Notes: a model not told the origin generated them from the sequence alone. DNA of 64,000 nt from Scedosporium boydii (GCA_002221725.1 NJFT01000068.1:1-64000); one strand, 5' to 3'; counted from the first letter of the stretch, positions 32,312 to 43,899 are shown. A program made the numbers and translations.

Positions 32312-35300
32312 ATGATGGAGTCGTCTAATCCCCCTATTGACAGACTCTCCATGCCCGATAAGGCTCAGGTTCGTCTAGTTACGGATGGCCTCGAACAGTC
32401 ACCCTTGGATAACCGATCGTACCGTGTCATACGGCTAGGGAATGACTTGGAAGTTCTCCTGGCACACGACCCTGACGCCGATATGGCGAGCGCATGCATG
32501 GATGTCAACGTCGGCAGTTTCAGCGACGACGATGACATGCCTGGTATTGCTCAGGCATTAAAACGTGTACGGCACGCTTCTATTCCAACCTCACTCTTTT
32601 GCTACGGCCCTGCTCTGACACTCACCTTTGCAGCTGATCTCTCTGGGCTCCAAGGAGTACCCAGCTGAGAACGAGTTTGAACAATATGTAACTAGGCATT
32701 CCGGTTACTATAATGCGTGCACACTCGATACCGCCACGAAATATTACTTTCGCATTTCCGCCGAGGCTCACAATGATGCGGAACCTGCAGAGCTCACCCT
32801 GTCGCCGCTGTTCGGTGCTCTCGACCGCTTTTCTCACTTCTTCAAGGAGCCTCTTTTTCCCGAATCCGCAGTTAACCGGGAGATCGAAGCAGTTGATTCC
32901 GAATTCAAGAAAAATCTTTGGAACGATGCGTGTCGCTTGGATCAACTCGAGAGGTCGTTATCTAACCCAAATCACCCATACTGCCGGTTCACAGTGAGGA
33001 ACCTCGAGGCATTAAAAATCGATCCCAAATCCGAAGGTAAAAATATCCGTGAGAGGATATTCGACTTTTACGGGACTCACTACTCGGCAAACCGCATGAA
33101 ACTCGCTATCCTCGGAAGGGAGCCTCTGGACGTGCTTCAGAAGTGGGCTGTCGAGCTCTTCAGCGGCGTTCCCGACAAAAAGTTGTCCCGTAACCGATGG
33201 GCAGCGGAAGTCCCGCTCCGGGAGAGCGAGCTCGGCATGCAGTGCTTTGCTAAACCGGTTGAAGATCTAAACGAGCTACATCTCTATTTCCCGCTTTTCG
33301 ATGATGAGGAGATGTATGAGAGCCAACCCGGTCGCTATTTATGCCACCTTGTTGGCCACAAAGGCCCAGGAAGCATCTTAGCCTTTCTTAAATCGAGAGG
33401 ATGGGCAGGGAACCTTATCAGCATTCATCACTCCATCTGCCCAGGTTCTCCCAGTATCTTCGAATGTGTGATTACATTAACCAAACAGGTATTACCATAT
33501 CCCAAACAACCCCTAAATTATACTAGGTCTAATATCTAAGATGTCAGGGACTTAAACACTACAAGGATATCATCAAAGTCATCTTCCAATACGTGGCTCT
33601 ATTGCGTCAGACGCCACCCGAGGAGTGGAGATTCAACGAGCTGAAGTACCTATCCGAGATTCCATTTAAGTTGGGGGAGAAACGCCCTGGGCTTAAATTC
33701 GCCATGGAGACAACTTCCCTGATGCGGACGCCTATTCCACGGAGGTGGTTGCTGAGCGGTTTTAACACCCTCCGCAAGTTCAATCCTTCTAGTATTCGAC
33801 AGGTGATTGGCTGCCTCCGACCGGACAATTTTCGGATGATACTACTTTCTAGGGAGTTTCCAGGCGATTGGGATCGGTGCGAGAAGTGGTACGGCACGGA
33901 GTACAAGCTGAGACAGTTGCCCCACAGTTTCATCCAGGAACTCTGGCAGGAGGTCTTAACTAAAACGCCACTCGATGTCGATGCCCTGCACCTCCCCGGC
34001 GAGAACCCGTTTGTTCCGACGAAGTTTTACGTGCAGAAGAAGGAAGTAAGCGAGCCTGCCGATGCACCTGTCCTCCTGCGCAATGACGAGTTCGTCCGCA
34101 CCTGGTGGAAGAAGGACGACACCTTCTTTGTCCCAAGGGTAAATCAGACGGTACACTGCAAGAGTTCCCTGATCTACAAGTCGGCAGAGAACGTTGTCAA
34201 GACCAGACTATTTATAAACCTAGTCCTGGATGATCTCGAGACCTCTTTATATGATGCACGACTGGCAGGTCTACACTACAACATCGGCCTGGATCGCCGT
34301 GGGCTGTACCTCACCGTCAGTGGCTATGACCACAAGTCGTCCGTGGCTCTGGAAAAAATATTACGAGCAATACGCAATCTCGAGATCCAAGACGCTAGGT
34401 TTAACGTGATCAAGGAATACCTAGGGAGAGCCTACGAGAATGACGAGCTTCAACCTCCATACCGTCAGACAGGCGAATACCTCGCCTGGTTGAACTGGGA
34501 ATGTGGCTATATCACGGAGGAATTCATAAAGGAGCTCCCCTGCATTACAGCTGAGGCACTGCGGGCCTATTTACCGCTGCTTCTGGACCGGATGCACATT
34601 GAGCTACACATCCACGGAAATATCGAGAAGAGAGAGGCATTGCGATTGACAGACATGGTACAATCGACGTTGGGGTTCCGAATCCTTCCAGAGACACAGT
34701 GGCCATCCGTGCGCTCTCTCATCCTGCCGCCCGGGTCGAATTACATCTTCCAGAAGACGCTCAAAGATCCGGACAATGTGAACCACTGCATCGAGTACTG
34801 TCTTTATGCTGGCGATAAAGGCAATCCAGATATAGAAGCCAGGGTTCGACTTATCTGCCAAGTAATGTCTGAGCCTGCGTTTAGTCAGCTGAGGACAGAG
34901 GAGCAACTCGGATACGTCGTTTCCTGCTCGGCCAAGTGGTTTGACACTACCTGTGGAATCGGATTCCAGGTGCAGAGCGAGCAGACACCGCAATACCTTG
35001 AGTCTCGGGTCGATGCCTTCCTTGTGATGTTTGGAGAGCAGCTGGAGAACATGACTAACACAGACTTTCAAGATCATAAAGCCAGTGTTATTACTAGATT
35101 GCTCAAAAAGTTCAAGACTCTGGAAGAGGAGAGCTCTTACCACTGGGACGAGATTTCTGATGGGCATTATGGCTTTAACTGTAAGTGCTCCGAGGCTCAG
35201 TAGGCTGTCTGTACTAACTTTTATCTAGACCGGCAGATTGCGGACTATGTGAGAAAGCTCGAAAAGGAGGACCTGGTTAAATTCTACAAACGACATATCT

Positions 35301-35545
35301 CTTCTCCGACCAGAGCGAAGCTTGTGATCCAGCTCCTTGCGCCGGGATGCACGAAGAAGCGGGGGGAAATCGAGGAGAATCCTGCATTGGGGACCGGAGT
35401 GGATGCCGCTCTGGCGGAGCTGACGGATGCTACTGGAACTCTGATCAAGGATGTGAGGAAGTTTAAGGCATCGTTGGAGGTGAGTGAGGCGGCAACACCA
35501 GTAAGGGAGATTGGGGAATACGAGGAGAAGGAGGAGAAGACGTAA
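32312..35545 (+). CDS. Insulin-degrading-enzyme-like M16 protein lacking the HxxEH motif, 4 exons, 1019 aa
   Basis: Exons: 32312-32566, 32634-33488, 33548-35180, 35229-35545; introns 67, 59 and 48 nt, all with good borders and phase. The whole M16A architecture is present: DDMPGIA near 74-80, SLGSKEYPAENEFEQYV, REIEAVDSEFKKN (Glu175, the distal zinc ligand), NPNHPYCRFTVRN, and C-terminal-half motifs such as SEPAFSQLRTEEQLGYVVSC. The active-site segment, normally A-H-x-x-E-H, reads A-Q-A-L-K-R (Gln81, Lys84, Arg85) at the exon 1/2 junction, so all three motif residues are changed. Active relatives cut small peptides in a closed chamber (for example Ste23 and IDE). This protein should be catalytically dead but keeps a full open frame, which suggests a pseudo-enzyme rather than a recent null. 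Inverted repeats lie on both sides. Confidence 0.85.
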
Positions 35546-35854
35546 GCATCACACACACCAAAGTGGCATTTATTGCTCAAATCGCTAGTTCAGGATATAT
35601 TAGGTACTTCTATTTAATTTACAGGATCCAGGGACCGAAAACTGATCCCGATCATCGTTAGTCGAGTCAGTCATGAAGCCCCATCAACAATTGTGTGCAG
35701 TCACTTTATCTATCTAGTAATGAGAGCTCTTGTCGGATTGGGGATTTTTTAACTCGAAAGCAGCGTTCCTCAAAGCCTTGGTCAAAACCGCCAACTATGA
35801 TGCGTACCGAGACTGAGGTGTCCCGTACAAAACTTCCGAGTCGGAGAACAGCAT

Positions 35855-36195
35855 CTAGAACCTGCCATCGGTGCCTTCCTCCGATCCTGGAGACCTTTCA
35901 TTAAGTGCTTTTTTAGACACGACCCATTCGACACGCCAATATAATACAGCCCTTCCACAACCATCTTTTCTACCTGGTCCGGTTATCGCACGAGCTCCGA
36001 CTTTATACGCTAAGTAATAGTCATCGGCAGCGAACAGGGAGTACTCGATAGGGCGGAATTCGGACTCTGATCGAGTGCAACTATTGTAGGTAGGATCTTT
36101 AAGTTGGCCTGGGCTTCTGCCAAGTGCATCTGATCCATGCCTGCCTTGGCGGATGCAACGGTACTGGCAGCGAGCAAGATCCGCGTGATCTTCAT
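35855..36195 (-). pseudogene. Small secreted protein gene with apparent frameshift
   Basis: The 5' frame starts MKITRILLAASTVASAKAG, a clear signal peptide, and continues to about 36095. Beyond that the original frame turns to low-quality sequence and stops at 36010, while the +1-shifted frame continues as convincing extracellular-type sequence (DPTYNSCTRSESEFRPIEY, AITGPGRKDGCGRAVLYW) to a stop at 35857. The change of frame falls in an AACTTAAAGATCC context with no GT-AG pair that would explain it. So it is either a 1-nt indel in a secreted Cys-containing protein gene or a non-standard splice. Function unknown. Confidence 0.5.
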
Positions 36196-36385
36196 TGTGC
36201 TTCAGCTGGATTGAAAGAGGCGTCGGATTGTTGGTCTTGTGTTGAAGATGCTGGATTAAGGAGGAAGGGCATGTTGTATCATTCTGAAAATAAGGCGACC
36301 AGGCGCTTTCTTTGTACCCAGGAGCCCTTGAAAAGACGAGGGAGCAAGTAGAGCTAACGCTAAACTCCTACAGTCCGTACTAGTA

Positions 36386-36415
36386 CTAGAGGCGGAGTTC
36401 CCCACTTATTTCACA
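36386..36415 (+). repeat. Copy of the CTAGAGGCGGAGTTCCCCAC repeat
   Basis: Shares the first 30 bp of the repeat at 31984 (ending in CTTATTTCACA), same orientation, then diverges. It lies 4.4 kb from the first copy. Confidence 0.7.
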
Positions 36416-36806
36416 CCGGCCCGGTGTATGGATGAGACTTCGCAAAGACCGATAAAGCTGTAAGCTAATATGGCTAGCCGAAAAGCTAGGGCAAATGCGG
36501 ATTGATTCGGGCCGGCCCTGCTTTTCAATGCCATTTCGGGGTTACATTGCAGCAACCCGCCCACCCTCGGGATGGTGATGTTTGTCATACACTCCTGCTA
36601 GTACTCCATAACTCATTGATCTTGCGATCTCGTTAGGAGCTCGGGAGTCACCAAGCTGAAGCCCGATCGCCCCATACGCGAGACTTGCCTCCTCCTGTTT
36701 CTTTTGCTGCTTCTTTAATTGCTCTTCCTCTTTCTCCCTGGCATTCTGCGAGGGGTCTAATACTCACCATAACACACAGGCATTATAAAGCGCCAAGGCT
36801 GACTGT

Positions 36807-36880
36807 TGACCCACCGCGAAAGGTGGAAAACCACCTATGGCAGGTTCGGTCCTCTCAAAGGAGGGGCGTTCTCTACCCAA
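36807..36880 (-). promoter_or_regulatory. Palindromic element, copy 3, with its flank
   Basis: On the minus strand AGGTGGTTTTCCACCT is followed by TTCGCGGTGGGTCA (36836-36807). The 44 bp before it, GAGAACGCCCCTCCTTTGAG and GACCGAACCTGCC, match the flank of copy 4 at 44516-44561. No open gene of the 924-aa family follows, so it is an orphan copy in a gene-free region. Confidence 0.7.
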
Positions 36881-37239
36881 AAGACAGACGCCATCACAAA
36901 TACCCGGATTTGATGGAAGTATTTTAGCTTCTATTCTCACCTCATATTGACTTGGGCAACCATGGAGTGAAGTTGGAACAAATGACTCATCAGTACCTGA
37001 GAACAATGATGGAAGGCTTTTGTGCAGGCCAACATAATTGTGACTCTTACGGGAATGATGTAATCCGAGTCGGCCATTATTTTTCCATTTCACTCGGGCG
37101 ACTGTGCAAGTAGCAAAGTAGGGAATATCCCCATTCAGGTAGAATAACACAAGGCGTGCACAAGTAAAGACTGCATATTGAATTGACTAGATGGATTCTG
37201 AGCTGACTGAGTATATATAAAGAATTGATAACATGGCAG

Positions 37240-38470
37240 CTAAGTCCTAGGCCATGCCTCCAGAATGGCGTCTACGTTGCCGAAAGCCGTATTGGGTTGA
37301 GGTGAAGAGGACCGAGTAGGAGGGGCATGAGGGGTGTTAGGAGAAGAATGAGCAGCAGGCGACGTCCAGCCCTCAACAGCAGTGTCGTGTTGGCCATTGC
37401 TAGCAGAGGAATCTGAAGGCATATTTGTCTCGCACTCCTGCTGTGGTTCATTCAAGGTAGTGCTCGCTCGTCCGCCTACTCCGTTATTACCAGAAGAGAA
37501 AGAGGCTAACGAAACTGTGTTTGTCTCGCCCTGCTGAGGGTCATTCGGAGCAGTGCTTTTTGACTCGTTATGCACAGAGCGACCTTGCGGCGGGCCGCCT
37601 TGGTCCGAGCTGTCGATTATTAGTTCCTCTCTCGGTGTAAGATGATGGTAGGAAGAGAGGCTGGGCAGGGAAGCCCTTAGTTGAACCACATCTCCAGGTG
37701 TTCCGTCAAAGACCTGCGTGACATTGCAAGTAACGCTAGAATAGTCGTTGGGGGCTACTAACCTATCTCTTAACATGTATTCGTCTGCCGAATAAGACCG
37801 AATTGGAGTTAGGGTGCTTGGGTTGTAGTGCGTCCCTGTGGCCTCACCCCTTTGGCCTGCTTCCCCATTATGCAATGGGAAGCCGCTGTGATCTTGCGAC
37901 GATGATTGCTCTCCACATTTGTCAACTACTGTCGCCACCTGATTAATCCTGTTCACTACTTCTCATTGGTGATAGGCTTACTTTTGTCAGACTCCTGGTC
38001 AAGAGGCGCCAGGCGAGACATATCAATCCTCATGAGTTCCAGGTCGATTGACCCTATACTCTGGAACGCCTCCTCCTTGACTTTAGACTCTCCACCACCT
38101 TCGGCACGATCTCTTTCAGGCCTAGCCCAGTTTTCGTTAGAGCCTGTCTCTCTCGTGCTTCACGAAATAGACGCGAACAGTAGGAGAATGGCATGGGGCC
38201 AGGCGACGACTACAATCTGGAGTTTCAAGGCTTCTGTACTCACCTACTGACCGCGCCCAACGTCGCCATTTCTTCCTTCCCACCAGGAATATCAGCCATC
38301 GACATCAAGCTACCTTGGCCAGGCTTGCGTCGACCCGAGGCGCCATCCGGCTTGTTTGGCTCTGACGTGGCTAACTTAATGGGGACCAACATGCTTGTCT
38401 CGTCTTGACTGGTACTAGACCCAGAAGGATCCTCATAGGCGTCACACCTTATATCCTTTGGCGTGGACAT
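37240..38470 (-). CDS. Ser/Pro-rich hypothetical protein, 3 exons, 351 aa
   Basis: Exons: 38470-38244, 38121-37982, 37928-37240. Intron 1 is 122 nt (GTGAGT, CTAAC, GCTAG) and intron 2 is 53 nt (GTAAGC, CGACAG). All joints keep frame, giving a start MSTPKDIRCDAYEDPSGS and a middle exon ERDRAEGGGESKVKEEAFQS. The product is disordered-looking, rich in Ser, Pro, Gly and Asn, with two diverged copies of a motif: STAPNDPQQGETNTVS and STTLNEPQQECETNMP. No catalytic or membrane features. The splice model is the best in-frame route seen; transcripts could differ. Confidence 0.5.
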
Positions 38471-39516
38471 TGCAGCTGAATGATGCGAAGCTTGATGGGT
38501 GTAAACGAGGGAACGAGGGATAGACTAATGATGATATGGATATAGCGCTTTGTGCTCCGAGATGTCGTGAAATGGTCTGCTGTCGTTTAGGCAGACTCCC
38601 ATTCTTATACTCATTTCCTCCTCGGCTCTACCAAGGGGATGCAAGTTGCGGATGGTCCTTGACCGGCCAACTTCCAATCCCGACTTCAAAGAGGAGTGTT
38701 CCCCTACCTCACGGGCCAACTCGATCGGTCTTCCCCCATTAACAACGTTCGTTGTCACTGACGTTCCCACACACCCGCGGGCGTATTTGAGCCTATGCAG
38801 GCTAGTGTTGGCGCGACCGGGTGCATTTGCGTGCTACCTCCGCCAGTCTAGTCATCGTAGCTTGTCTGTTTCGACGGATGGAACCTTAAGAAAATACCAA
38901 TTGGCCAGCCTGGCAGGCCATCTCGATCCATTTTCCCGCTGTTCCCGTGGTGTGGCATGCCACCTGAAATGAAGGCTGAAGAATAATAGGATGCAGATCT
39001 AAGAAAGCGAGACGGTTGTGAATAAGTAGGTGTGAAATATGTACTGGCTGTGAATATGTACCTGTGAATCAAGTCCTGGCGGCGAGATACGCTGTGAAAT
39101 ATGCCCCGCTGTGAGAGATGTCCCTGTGAAATATGTCCTGGCTGTGAAATAAGCATCAGCTGCGAAATATGTCACTCGCTGTGAATTACGCGCTGGCTGA
39201 TAAATGTCGACTCTAATACGCCCGTTCCCCGCACCGAGCCGAGCCGTTCACTTGGCTGCGAAAGAAAAACGGAGCTGGAATCTGTGTCAAGCCTTCGTGC
39301 TCTCACAATAGCCTGCATCCGGCAGGTCATGCCCGGTGTTGGCTCGACTCTTTTGTCGAGTTGGTATTGTGTGATTCCTTCCCCGATCACCAACGGACGG
39401 GATATTTAATCCCCTTAATATCCTCTATTCCTGGACAATATGAGATGGCCATTCTTTTCTCCTACTAAACATTGTGACCTTTCCAGCCGCTCGATCATCA
39501 TTCCAATTCAGAAATC
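38471..39516. other. Intergenic region with GCTGTGAAATATGT repeat cluster
   Basis: About 39005-39205 carries a degenerate ~20-bp unit (CTGTGAAATATGTCCTGG and variants), whose right part is the inverted partner of the repeat at 32.0 kb. GGGATATTTAATCCC at about 39399-39413 may be a TATA-type promoter element for the gene at 39517. No gene supported. Confidence 0.55.
39143..39201. repeat. Inverted repeat, right copy
   Basis: GTGAAATAAGCATCAGCTGC followed by GAAATATGTCACTCGCTGTG and the next ~18 bp is the reverse complement of 32067-32008 with few mismatches, bracketing a 7.1-kb interval. Confidence 0.75.
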
Positions 39517-40578
39517 ATGTCCCTCATTACAACCCCACGCCTTCACCGGCTGTGGGAAGATGCCCAAATCCATCCAGAGTGGGCAACCACACGGCTATGG
39601 GAGTATATTTTCAACCACATCATATTTTCCGATGACAAATGGGTCGTGTCTTCCCAGCAGCCACCAACGCATCAGCCTGGAGAGCTGAGGCGCGTCGACC
39701 TTGTCGTGGAAAAGATGGACAGCAACGCAGCAACTGTTAGTACTCTGCTGTTTGTGGAGGCTAAGCGGGCATCTGCTTCTCCTTCTGAGATCGAGCAGGT
39801 GGAATACCAAGCGTTCACCGCCGCCTGTGCATACTCCATCGAGACTGGTGCGGAGTACATCTGGGCGATGACCTGCTTTGGAAGCAGAGTACGACTGTGG
39901 ATCTTCTCTTCTGAGAGTATATACCTGATCCCATTCATCCCGCCTGGTGAAACCTTGGCTGAGAGGAGCGAATACATGGAGATCTCTACCCATGGCCGCC
40001 AAATTGCTGACGGCCTAGAGTACATCAAGGGGCACCAGACACCTCCGAAAAAACTACTCAAAATGCCTCCATCTCCCAGGCCACCCAATGCAGCGCTTCC
40101 ATCCGGCTGGCACGATGATGAAGTTTCCGTGTTAGATGCACATCGTCGTCAAGATGCGGTCCCAGCCCCAAGTTGGGACAATGCTATGGACTTTGAGGCA
40201 GGTCCATCTTCCTCTACTACCGCCCAGCTTCAACACGAAGCCGGCGACTGGCTTGGCCATGAAACATCCGCCTCGGCTACTGTTGAAGGGCCCCCAGATG
40301 CCTCCGTTAACCAGCTCGAGCCGGAGGATTATCCGGAGACGGAGGATTACCACCACGACCCCGGTTCTTCAGAGGGACATAAAGCCTCAAGGGAAGTGGA
40401 AGTGCGGGTAACCAGGATCTCGCACACTTTTAGAAAGGATGAGCTCCATTTCGACAGAAAGGGTCATACACAGTCATCAACCGAAGAAGACTGGGTAAAA
40501 GGAAAGCGTAACGGACGAACTGTGTGGGTTTACCGCCATGCAAAGAAGACGGTGTATTGGACCAAGAAACTTGGTTGA
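39517..40578 (+). CDS. PD-(D/E)XK nuclease-like fungal protein, 353 aa
   Basis: Single exon starting MSLITTPRLHRLWEDA. The N-terminal 180 residues form a restriction-endonuclease-like core: an acidic residue in RRVDLVVEKM (near 64-73), TLLFVEAKRAS with E-x-K (near 84-94), then a helix EQVEYQAFTAACAYSIE and strands IWAMTCFGSRVRLWIFS. This is the order of PD-(D/E)XK folds. The C-terminal 170 residues are low-complexity acidic with a basic end (KGKRNGRTVWVYRHAKKTVY). Intact nuclease activity cannot be claimed. It is the second protein of this fold in the window (compare 23275-25223), but the two are not obviously paralogous. Confidence 0.65.
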   Translation: MSLITTPRLHRLWEDAQIHPEWATTRLWEYIFNHIIFSDDKWVVSSQQPPTHQPGELRRVDLVVEKMDSNAATVSTLLFVEAKRASASPSEIEQVEYQAFTAACAYSIETGAEYIWAMTCFGSRVRLWIFSSESIYLIPFIPPGETLAERSEYMEISTHGRQIADGLEYIKGHQTPPKKLLKMPPSPRPPNAALPSGWHDDEVSVLDAHRRQDAVPAPSWDNAMDFEAGPSSSTTAQLQHEAGDWLGHETSASATVEGPPDASVNQLEPEDYPETEDYHHDPGSSEGHKASREVEVRVTRISHTFRKDELHFDRKGHTQSSTEEDWVKGKRNGRTVWVYRHAKKTVYWTKKLG

Positions 40579-41590
40579 CAGCTATCCCCAAGTTCAGCCT
40601 CTCATCTCTCTGGATACCGAAGGGATTCTTCAACATTTATTTTCATTGATGCTCCCCTCTAACGTTGCGTCTCTGGAGTCACTCCTCTTTGTTTCTTTTC
40701 CTTGATATTGCTCCTTTATGAGGTTAATCGATGCAGTTATCCAGGAGCCCAGAATGCTATTCTATTTCCACTATAATCCTGGTTATACCTTGACCTCAGT
40801 TAGAATTTGAATTATCACGCCTGCACCAAGGGTTGCTGTTCTCTTGTAATGTTAAAGTATAGGGTAATTTACTCTACGATTTAATCACGACTTTTGTAGT
40901 AAACTAAACGCTACCTGCTGCTGATAGTTAAGTAGAGGCAAAAAGCACTGAAAACGTTCCATTCTGTCATTTCCCGCAAACTTGTTAAGCGACCACTGAG
41001 GGGATTTTCAGTGGCCGGATCAGTTGATCAAGAGAAACCAGTAGGACAATATGGATTTCAATGGAGTGAAAACGAGACGTGAGATTTTGGTTTCACAAGA
41101 CATTAAAAAGAATAGAGAGAAGTGGATTCCAGTTTCAAAACTGATGGCAAATGAACTTGGTATTGATGATGAGCAATCAAAAGGAAGCAAGGAAAGGACG
41201 ACCTCCGGGAAATCCCTTTTCATATTCCAATAGAGAGTCGAGTCGATTCTTGTCTTGATTTCGGGGATGTTAAACTGCAGGTGTTGTTGAACCTGGAATA
41301 TCAGGCAGAATTTTGGTAACTGGAAATAGGGGCTGGAATGGGTGGGATTGGGCTTCTTTCAACAACATCAATTGACATCTCTGTGACCCGACTGTTCTTG
41401 GCTCTCATCTTATCGCGTGTGTTCTCTCGTACCAAGCAAAGGCACAACTCGCTCCTGCCACCCGCGGTCTGCATCAGAGCAGCGAATGCGAGGCCCTTGA
41501 AGTGTTGATCAATCCTTTTTAGAAGCCCCTAGTTTTACCGCCTCAAAGTTGGCTGTGGGAGGCATACGATCTACCTTTTCAATCAACTGA
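40579..41590. other. Intergenic stretch; one possible 60-aa frame
   Basis: Mostly featureless and mildly AT-rich. An ATG frame at 41051-41233 (MDFNGVKTRREILVSQDIKK...) has plausible composition, but the complementary strand is open too, so it is not called as a gene. Confidence 0.4.
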
Positions 41591-43563
41591 ATGGCGGGCA
41601 CAACCGTAGGCACCGGTGACCATGACCATGGTCACCATCTTGGACTTTACCCGCGATGTGGCCTTTGCGCAGATTTGGTATTTAGGCATGAACGGGTGGT
41701 AGCACGTAAGTGAGGTCCCCTTCCATTTCCCCAAGCCCCACCGTCTCTCAGCCTCATCCCGAGGCACCGAGACCGTAGGCCCTTCCCTTCATTGTTGTTT
41801 GCCTCCCTCCTGGAGAAGAAATATTCATGCGCACTCGCAGTCTTTGGAAATTGTGATTCAACATCTTACGGAGGCTGCACCCGACCGTTCCCTTTCCCCC
41901 AAGCTGGTCATACCATCACAAGGGTTGATGGTCACTTGTTGTGTCGCTACCCCAACTGTAGGACATGCGCTACTTCGCCCGAGTTCGTTCCAATCCACTT
42001 TGACTGCTTCGAGATCTTCAAGCAACGATGCTCGATCAGTCCTTCAGATGCGTTGAGTCGCCTCTGGATCTTGGCCGCATGGCGGAGTCCTTGGCGTGGA
42101 GCGCGGCCTGTCCACTTTTCGGCCCCGATGGTGGACAAGGACACGTTGAAGACGATACTCCATTTTTGCGAATTGCCGCTTATGTGCACACTGCCGTCAG
42201 AGCTGCTTGAGATGATTCGGCACTATTCAAGACACTCGTTGCTATGGAGATGCATTCCGGTATTTCAAGTAGCTGCCTATGTGTCAACTACAGATCCAGA
42301 ACCTCTCCTTGAGGTCCCCCTAAGAGAGATTCTCTCATGGGAACGCAGTGGGAAATTCGAACGCGTCGGAGGGTCTTCATCCCAGCTCCCGACACTGAGG
42401 CTAACCCTCGACTCTGGTGGCATCAGGAAAGTCGAGCGCCTTCCTGGCCCGCCCCTATATGCAGGAGAATGTACTAGCCACTCCGCCTTTATTGTCCAAG
42501 ATGAAGCGGCCATTTCCAAAGTGGTGGCTAATATTAAGGTATCAATGATGTCTCTAATCTTTGTCTTGTTTTTCGATCTACAACGCCAACAAGGCTAACA
42601 CTGCTTTTCCAGGACGGGCGGCTGCGTCTCCTTTTGCCCACGGGGGTCCGAACGCTCCCAATTTGGAACACGCCGGCTCCGCCGAACTTGGATTTATGCC
42701 CGACGTATCGGGCAGATCCTTCTTCGTGTCGGGCTTTGTATGCTGTTGAAATGGACAAGATAAAAGGCGTTACCTTTTTCTTCTCCAAAAGCCAGCTATT
42801 TGGGATCCATATCCACGCCTCGGAGGAATCGTGCGCGATGGACACCTTTGCGCGGAGCTTCTCTAATCGACTAGGGCGGACTATCGTTTGGGTTTATTTG
42901 CCCATATCAAAGAATGACCGTGTCCTCGTTCTTGGTATCCGAGAAGCATTGCAAGCCCGTGGCTTGAGCATCCTTATTAGGACAGAGCGCGTAGGCGACA
43001 TCATTATCGGACAGCAATGTGACGGCGCCATAAAGGACTGGCGTTTGGCTGCATCTGCTCCTGTCACCATGATTTACGGTGAACCAAGGGAAGACTTCCC
43101 CGTCCACTTCTTCGGCGCTAACTACAGACCACCCTCGGCTAAGACCCTTAAGCGATTTCCCTTCGAACATCCCGGTCTTCACCCGATCAACGATGATGCC
43201 TACTTCTCATGGGCCCCTCTAGACGGCGTTTCATTGACACTCGTCTTCTACGATCAGAATAGCGGGTTTTGCCGAGGTATCCTGTTCCAATACCAGAACG
43301 GGGGTTCCCGGGCGGTGGGCCAATGCCGCCTCCATGTGGATCCGGCAGAGAGTGTTGTCCGACCGGCGCGGATTTGTTTCCGAGTTGATTCGCGTACTTC
43401 ACGTTACGATAAGATGATTTATAGTGTGCAAGTAAAGTTTAAGCATGGGTCTCCAACCAAGAACCGAGGGAAGGATATTGAGCAGTGGCAGTCTCTGCCG
43501 ATGAAGGGGCTGGTTAAATTCTGGTATACGGCTGAATCTTCATACCTTGCTGTCCAGAAGTGA
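41591..43563 (+). CDS. Cys-rich N-terminus fungal hypothetical protein, 3 exons, 587 aa
   Basis: Exons: 41591-41705, 41841-42538, 42613-43563. Intron 1 is 135 nt (GTAAGT...TCGCAG), intron 2 is 74 nt (GTATCA, CTAAC, TTCCAG). The middle frame has no ATG at its left edge; the upstream exon beginning MAGTTVGTGDHDHGHH supplies one. The N-terminal ~100 residues carry CGLCADLV, GNCDSTSYGGC and LLCRYPNCRTCATSPEFVP with IHFDCFEIF, a probable zinc-binding module. A family-typical SRLWILAAWRSPWRG and a short F-box-like stretch LPSELLEMIRHYSRHSLLWR follow. The rest is beta-rich (DGVSLTLVFYDQNSGFCRGI). I recognise it as a lineage-expanded fungal family without known function. Confidence 0.65.
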
Positions 43564-43660
43564 GCGGAGATCTCTTCTCTTCCCCTACGCGGAACACGAA
43601 ACACGGAACACGGAGCACAGCACGAAACACAGAACACACAGAGCACAGCATTATATTTCC

Positions 43661-43888
43661 TCAAGCCCAAGACGCTTCAAGATCTGCGGGTGCTTCCCTG
43701 TAGATTAGATCCTCCCGGGCTAGCGCGTCCTCACAAGCCCTGGCATAGGCAGCGCGTTGTTTGCCGCCTTCCCACACTTCATAACCTTTCAGGATAGTCT
43801 CGTTATCACTGGTGGATGCAAAGCAGGTCGCTCCCATGGAGATTAGACCAGAACAGGGTGACCCGACGTACGCACGTGGCCACAGCAT
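43661..43888 (-). pseudogene. N-terminal fragment of a small protein kinase
   Basis: ISMGATCFASTSDNETILKG then YEVWEGGKQRAAYARACEDA and LAREDLIYREA match the N-lobe of the small fungal kinase/aminoglycoside-phosphotransferase-like proteins (invariant Lys in ILKGYE, helix-C Glu region LARED). The frame ends at 43661 soon after, and no catalytic loop follows downstream, so only about 70 residues remain. Just beyond its end, 43590-43650 holds a short AACACRGA-type repeat. Confidence 0.5.
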
Positions 43889-43899
43889 ATCCTAAATCA

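Noticed and set aside
41051..41233. 60-aa open frame in a long intergenic region
   Set aside because: Both strands are open over the same stretch and no motif or splice partner is seen; noted only as a possibility.
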